NCBI GenBank assembly: GCA_043800975.1
Contig: JAZDMK010000300.1
Coordinates: 1 to 10,808 of the forward strand
Source of the DNA: JAZDMK01 sp043800975
GTDB lineage: Bacteria > Bacteroidota > Bacteroidia > Bacteroidales > JAHJDW01
Direction of reading: 5' to 3'
Length of the DNA: 10,808 nucleotides
Below are positions 6,872 through 10,808 of this stretch, in pieces. How positions within the stretch are numbered: position 1 is the first letter of the stretch; every line of letters begins with the position of its first letter. Below the pieces are notes generated by a model. The model searched no databases. It saw only the letters and a list, made by a program, of their open reading frames with translations, and was not told where the DNA came from. Position numbers and translations under genes: made by a program.

Positions 6872-9061
6872 ATGATAAAATTCTCTCATTACCGCCAGCT
6901 CGATGCCATGGACTGCGGACCCACCTGCCTGCGTATGGTGGCGAAGCATTATGGCAAAACCTATTCGCTGCAAAGCCTGCGCGAGAAATGCCACATCACC
7001 CGCGAAGGTGTTTCTTTGCTTGGTATCAGTGATGCTGCCGAGAACATCGGTTTCCGTACCATGGGTGTGCGCCTGTCGTTCGAACAACTGAAGGAAGAAG
7101 CTACCCTACCTTGCATTGTTCACTGGAACCAGAAACACTTTGTGGTGGTATACAAAATAACCAAAGATCATGTGTGGGTTTCTGATCCCGGTGCAAGCCT
7201 GATCAAATACACTAAAGAAGAATTTTGTAAATGCTGGCTCAGCACAAAAACCGAAGGCGAAGACCGCGGCATCTGCCTGCTGCTGGAACCCACTCCTGCA
7301 TTTGAAAGTTTTGCTGAAGAAAAAGAACAGAAAGCCGGATTCAAATACTTATTCAAATATCTGAAACCACATAAACGATTTTTCCTGCAACTGATTCTGG
7401 GTTTACTGTTAGGAAGTCTGCTGCAGCTTCTGTTTCCCTTCCTTACGCAGTCAGTGGTGGATGTGGGGATCAACAACCAGAACTTAGGATTTATTTATCT
7501 TGTACTTATTGGTCAGCTTGTTCTTTTCTTTAGTCGCGCCACGGTAGACTTTATACGCAGTTGGATTTTACTGCATATCGGGACACGCATCAACATTGCA
7601 TTGATTTCCGATTTCTTAATGAAGCTGATGAAACTTCCCATCAGTTTCTTTGATGTGAAGATGACCGGCGATATCATGCAGCGCATCGGCGATAACCAGC
7701 GTATAGAAACTTTTCTTACTTCATCCACACTGAATATTCTTTTCTCGGCCATGAACCTTATTGTGTTCAGCCTTGTAATGATGTTGTACAGCACAAAAAT
7801 ATTTTTGGTATTTCTGGCAGGAAGCATTGTGTATACACTGTGGATACTGATATTTCTGAAGAAGAGACGCGATCTGGATTTTAAACGTTTCGCACAGATG
7901 TCGGATAACCAGAGCAACATCATTCAGCTTGTGACCGGGATGCAGGAGATAAAACTGAACAACTGCGAAAAACAAAAACGCTGGGAGTGGGAGCAGATAC
8001 AGGCTAAATTATTTAAAGTAAGTGTGAAGGGACTTTCGCTGACACAGTATCAGCAGGCGGGATCGGTTGTGATCAATGAAACGAAAAATATTTTCATCAC
8101 ATTCCTTGCAGCCAAAGCCGTGCTGAGCGGAAGTATGACGCTGGGGATGATGCTGGCCGTTAGTTATATCATCGGGCAACTGAATGCCCCCATCGAGCAG
8201 ATGATCGGATTTATTCATTCGGCTCAGGATGCAAAGATTAGTCTTGAGCGTTTGGGAGAAATTCACAACAAAGAAGATGAAGAACCGGAAAATGAAAACA
8301 GACTTACTGTATTGCCCAAAGAAAAAACCATAGAAGTACAGGACGTGACATTTCAATACGAAGGACCGCATTCCGAAATGGTGCTTCACAATCTGAATTT
8401 ACAGATTCCCGAAAATAAAATTACAGCCATCGTGGGAATGAGTGGCAGCGGGAAAACCACGTTGGTTAAGTTATTGCTGGGTTTCTACCCACCAACGAAA
8501 GGAGAAATAAAAATCGGAGATCAGCGGCTTGAAAATTTCAACAGTCGTGTATGGCGCCAGAACATGGGCGTTGTGATGCAGGATGGATTCATTTTTTCGG
8601 ATACCATCGCCAACAATATTGCGATCAGTGATGAAACCATCGATCGGGAAAAGCTGCTGAATGCAGTACATGTGGCCAACATCCGCGAGTTTATCGAAAG
8701 CCTTCCGCTGGGATACAATACAAAAATCGGAATGGAAGGTCACGGGCTGAGTCAGGGACAGAAGCAGCGAATATTGATTGCACGGGCGGTGTATAAAAAT
8801 CCGCAGTACATCTTTTTTGATGAAGCCACGAATGCACTGGATGCAAACAATGAAAAAACGATCATGAATAATTTACATGCGTTCTTTAAAGGTCGCACGG
8901 TAGTAGTGGTTGCGCATCGCCTGAGCACAGTAAAAAATGCGGATCAGATTGTTGTTTTGGATCAGGGGAAAATTGCTGAAAAAGGAACCCATGCAGAATT
9001 AACGGCACTGAAAGGTGCGTATTATAATTTGGTGAAGGATCAGTTAGAACTTGGGAGTTAG
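6872..9061 (+). CDS. Peptidase C39-containing ABC exporter (bacteriocin/peptide secretion type)
   Basis: A complete 729-residue inner-membrane exporter that cleaves the leader of a peptide substrate, typically after a double glycine, and pumps out the rest. Residues 1-135 are a C39 peptidase with oxyanion Q9, catalytic C15 (DCGPTCL), H89 (QKHFVVV) and D105 (SDPGAS). Residues about 160-450 are the six-helix ABC membrane domain. Residues 487-725 are the ATPase: Walker A GMSGSGKT (522-529), Q-loop Q570, signature LSQGQ (626-630, with Gln for the usual first Gly, which I recall from other Bacteroidota members), Walker B YIFFDE (646-651), D-loop NALD and H-loop H682. All catalytic residues are present, so the protein should be active. 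Length fits the family. The usual partners, an HlyD-like membrane-fusion protein and a precursor peptide, are not visible beside it; downstream there is an insertion sequence. ATG 6872 places the peptidase at the expected distance from the N-terminus. Confidence 0.95.
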   Translation: MIKFSHYRQLDAMDCGPTCLRMVAKHYGKTYSLQSLREKCHITREGVSLLGISDAAENIGFRTMGVRLSFEQLKEEATLPCIVHWNQKHFVVVYKITKDHVWVSDPGASLIKYTKEEFCKCWLSTKTEGEDRGICLLLEPTPAFESFAEEKEQKAGFKYLFKYLKPHKRFFLQLILGLLLGSLLQLLFPFLTQSVVDVGINNQNLGFIYLVLIGQLVLFFSRATVDFIRSWILLHIGTRINIALISDFLMKLMKLPISFFDVKMTGDIMQRIGDNQRIETFLTSSTLNILFSAMNLIVFSLVMMLYSTKIFLVFLAGSIVYTLWILIFLKKRRDLDFKRFAQMSDNQSNIIQLVTGMQEIKLNNCEKQKRWEWEQIQAKLFKVSVKGLSLTQYQQAGSVVINETKNIFITFLAAKAVLSGSMTLGMMLAVSYIIGQLNAPIEQMIGFIHSAQDAKISLERLGEIHNKEDEEPENENRLTVLPKEKTIEVQDVTFQYEGPHSEMVLHNLNLQIPENKITAIVGMSGSGKTTLVKLLLGFYPPTKGEIKIGDQRLENFNSRVWRQNMGVVMQDGFIFSDTIANNIAISDETIDREKLLNAVHVANIREFIESLPLGYNTKIGMEGHGLSQGQKQRILIARAVYKNPQYIFFDEATNALDANNEKTIMNNLHAFFKGRTVVVVAHRLSTVKNADQIVVLDQGKIAEKGTHAELTALKGAYYNLVKDQLELGS

Positions 9062-9081
9062 TTATGAGTTATAAAAAAGAG

Positions 9082-9109
9082 GTCGGAAGACAGAAGCCCG
9101 AAGTCTGGA
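9082..9109 (+). repeat. Degenerate tandem heptamer repeat (GTCGGAA-like)
   Basis: Four consecutive 7-base units, GTCGGAA, GACAGAA, GCCCGAA and GTCTGGA, follow the exporter stop codon. Just before them, the stop-codon region shows a similar 7-base phase (GAGTTAG, TTATGAGTTAT). Repeats of this kind occur between genes in Bacteroidota genomes; the function is unknown. Confidence 0.45.
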
Positions 9110-9279
9110 ATGGAAAGCTTACGCGAGCGCCATTGGCCTTTTGGAAACAGTGATGAATAATTCAAATAATAAATAAATTTAAAAACCGAAATCTATAGAG
9201 TCAAAAAGGCATCAATGAAAAAAATCTTTCTCAAATATCACTTCTTCATTCCATCTCAAATAGCTCCTCCCCTTTTAAG
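9110..9279. other. Short intergenic region between exporter and insertion sequence
   Basis: No recognised gene. A frame opening with ATG at 9215 (MKKIFLKYHFF...) crosses into the insertion sequence and stops at 9311-9313; it could be the 5' end of a gene broken by the insertion, but there is no family match and no promoter box. Confidence 0.35.
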
Positions 9280-9297
9280 GCTCATCTATGCACACAA
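9280..9297 (+). repeat. Left terminal inverted repeat
   Basis: GCTCATCTATGCACACAA is the exact reverse complement of 10791-10808. Pairing breaks down just inside this block, which fits a terminal repeat bound by the transposase. Confidence 0.9.
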
Positions 9298-9311
9298 GTT
9301 TTTAAATTAAA

Positions 9312-9353
9312 TAAACCGCTAGGTGTTTATAAAAGTATTGCGCAGCGGGTTTA
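9312..9353 (+). promoter_or_regulatory. Hairpin between left IS end and transposase gene
   Basis: TAAACCGCT (9312-9320) pairs with AGCGGGTTTA (9344-9353), leaving one bulged G. By analogy with IS10 and IS50, whose end-proximal inverted repeats block translation of transcripts entering from outside, it could damp transposase expression from the exporter transcript. That role is inferred. Confidence 0.35.
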
Positions 9354-9381
9354 ATAGAGATTTTCAATCCGGATCTTTGTT

Positions 9382-9581
9382 TTGTTAAAAAACAATTTTA
9401 TTAATAAATACAAAGTAAGCCGCCATTTACATGGAGATAAAAGGCTTGAAAAAAGGGGCTCCAGCTCCAAAGGAAAATAAAAAAGAAAAAAACGGCAGTA
9501 CTAAATAAAGTAGCAGATAACCGTGCAGAGTATGTTGGATATTGCCGATATTTAAACAATCCGCAAGTAAAATGGAAAGAC
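9382..9581 (+). pseudogene. N-terminal transposase segment, out of frame with the main ORF
   Basis: One frame, open from 9358 and possibly starting at TTG 9382, encodes HLHGDKRLEKR (9424-9456), the DKRLxKR block at the N-terminus of IS4/Tn5-type transposases. It then hits a stop at 9478-9480. From 9450 the main transposase frame encodes the expected continuation (TAVLNKVADNRAEYVGYC, then YLNNPQVKWKDVE) with no conventional start codon before 9582. The two pieces join at the run of six A and four G at 9449-9458 if one base is added or a -1 shift occurs. A mutation or base-call error in this run is most likely. Confidence 0.65.
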
Positions 9582-10802
9582 GTGGAAAGAGAAAATAACA
9601 AACATTTGTCGGCACTCTGCAAGGGAAAACATGTGCTACTGATCAATGACACCACGGAGTTCAACTACAATGCACATTCTGGATTTCTTGATAGCAATGA
9701 TAAGGATCTTGGACCTACAACTGACGATAAAACAATAGGATTTTTCTGTCATCCCGGATTGGTAGTAGATAGCAAAACGGGAATGGGGTTGGGTTTTAGC
9801 TATCTTAAATTATGGAACCGTCAATGGAACAAAAAGGATAAATATGAGCGGGACTATAAAAAACAAAGTATTGAGGAAAAGGAATCCTATCGCTGGATTG
9901 AATGTGGTATTGAAAGTAAAAGTGTTTTACAGTATGCTTCGCAAATAACGCTTATTGCTGACCGGGAGAGCGATATTTATGAAGAGTTTGCGCTCGTTCC
10001 GGATGCACACACACATGTTATAATAAGATCAAGGGGCGACAGAGTTTTAAGCAATGAGAATAAGAAGCTACATGATGCATTGGCTACAGAAGAAGTTAAA
10101 GGGGTTTATGATCTGACGGTAAAAAACACAAAAAAGCGTAAAGGACGACAGACAAAAATTGAAGTTAAATATACGACTGTATCCCTTCGCAAACCACGAA
10201 ACAGGAATATAGGCAAGGACATTCCTTATGGTATAACAGTAAATGTGGTGGAGGCAAAAGAGATTGCCCGCAATGTGCCAAAAGGAGAAAAACCAATCCA
10301 TTGGGTGTTGTTTACCACACACACAATTACCTGCATGGAAGATGCTTTACAGATTATATACTGGTATAGTTTGCGGTGGCAAATAGAACTTTTGTTTGCA
10401 ACGATAAAAAGTACCGGACTTGATTTGGAGTCCAGTGAACTGGAAAGCGGAAGTGCACTAAAGAAATTATGTGTGATTGCTCTTCATGTTGCACTACTGA
10501 TAAACCAGCTTAGGCAGGCAAGAGATGATGAAAGCGGTATCCCGGCAAGCATTGCATTTTCAAAAAAGCAAATAGCGCTGCTCTCTGCTTTGGTTAAACA
10601 GTACGAGGGAAAAACGGAGAAACAAAAAAATCCACATCAAATAAACTCACTGGCATGGGCGTCCTGGATTGTGGCAAGACTGGGTGGATGGAAAGGATAT
10701 GCATGCGAAAGCCCACCGGGAAATAAGACCTTCAAATGTGGCATTGATAGATTTGATGCGATGTTCGACGGATATCTCCTATATCAACAATTGTGTGCAT
10801 AG
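9582..10802 (+). CDS. IS4-family transposase, Tn5/IS50-like (main part)
   Basis: This 406-codon frame (first conventional start GTG) encodes the catalytic part of a DDE transposase that cuts and joins the ends of the surrounding element. The triad is complete: D23 in LLINDTTEF, D127 in LIADRESD and E269 in the YREK signature YSLRWQIELLFATIK (Y262, R265, E269, K276 with exact 2-3-6 spacing). The spacing between triad residues (104 and 142) is close to that of Tn5 transposase. The C-terminal block LAWASWIVARLGGW and KCGIDRFDAMFDGY also fits that group. The protein lacks about 60-65 N-terminal residues of the DNA-binding region, which lie just upstream partly in another frame, so as it stands it is probably inactive unless ribosomes shift frame. 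Its last codons and TAG stop lie inside the right inverted repeat. Confidence 0.9.
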   Translation: MERENNKHLSALCKGKHVLLINDTTEFNYNAHSGFLDSNDKDLGPTTDDKTIGFFCHPGLVVDSKTGMGLGFSYLKLWNRQWNKKDKYERDYKKQSIEEKESYRWIECGIESKSVLQYASQITLIADRESDIYEEFALVPDAHTHVIIRSRGDRVLSNENKKLHDALATEEVKGVYDLTVKNTKKRKGRQTKIEVKYTTVSLRKPRNRNIGKDIPYGITVNVVEAKEIARNVPKGEKPIHWVLFTTHTITCMEDALQIIYWYSLRWQIELLFATIKSTGLDLESSELESGSALKKLCVIALHVALLINQLRQARDDESGIPASIAFSKKQIALLSALVKQYEGKTEKQKNPHQINSLAWASWIVARLGGWKGYACESPPGNKTFKCGIDRFDAMFDGYLLYQQLCA

Positions 10803-10808
10803 ATGAGC
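10791..10808 (-). repeat. Right terminal inverted repeat
   Basis: TTGTGTGCATAGATGAGC is the perfect reverse complement of 9280-9297. The transposase stop codon TAG (10800-10802) is within it. The window ends at the last matching base, so the repeat may be longer. Confidence 0.9.

Larger units (their letters stand above)
9280..10808 (+). mobile_element. IS4-family (Tn5/IS50-like) insertion sequence
   Basis: The element is bounded by perfect 18-bp inverted repeats and carries one transposase gene. The span between the outer ends of the repeats is 1529 bp, a usual size for the family. The right repeat ends exactly at the window edge, so the true ends may extend slightly further and the target duplication cannot be read. 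It lies 218 bp after the peptide exporter gene in the same orientation. Confidence 0.9.

Noticed and set aside
7168..8743. Minus-strand open frames within the exporter gene
   Set aside because: They overlap a fully supported ABC exporter on the plus strand and show no family features.

Overview
The window looks like chromosomal DNA of a member of the Bacteroidota, probably a gliding or T9SS-type lineage. The evidence is a large secreted protein built of tandem Ig-like repeats, a TPR-containing LytS-type histidine kinase paired with a LytTR regulator, a peptidase-containing ABC exporter of Bacteroidota type, and several matches to the Bacteroidota promoter pattern TTTG-N19/20-TAnnTTTG. Genus cannot be told from the sequence alone.

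Layout. Positions 1-1761 (minus) hold the N-terminal 587 codons of a secreted repeat protein that runs off the left edge; its last 987 bases visible here are ~70-residue Ig-like units, two of which are about 90% identical in DNA. Positions 1939-4453 (minus) are a two-gene operon for a sensor kinase and a LytTR response regulator that overlap by 14 bp. Positions 4670-5893 (minus) are one intact reading frame that is a chimera: about 271 residues of a secreted surface-type protein joined in frame to the C-terminal half of an IS21-family IstB ATPase without its Walker A motif. Its 3' end overlaps a good promoter match for the kinase operon.

Positions 5894-6871 are mostly non-coding and carry a tRNA-Arg(CCG) gene on the minus strand with its own promoter and a Rho-independent terminator. 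Positions 6872-9061 (plus) encode a complete peptidase C39-ABC exporter, with no precursor peptide or membrane-fusion partner visible beside it. Positions 9280-10808 are an insertion sequence of the IS4 family (Tn5/IS50-like transposase) with perfect 18-bp terminal inverted repeats. Its transposase has intact catalytic motifs, but its N-terminal segment lies in another frame, so it is probably frameshifted.

Working together (inference): the kinase/regulator pair lies co-oriented between two genes for secreted surface proteins and may control one of them. The ABC exporter would cleave and export a double-glycine leader peptide encoded elsewhere. Two transposon events have shaped the region: a decayed IS21 remnant fused to a host gene upstream of the kinase, and an IS4-family copy downstream of the exporter. 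No clearly new multi-gene system is visible. The most unusual object is the surface protein-IstB fusion and the promoter that overlaps its end.
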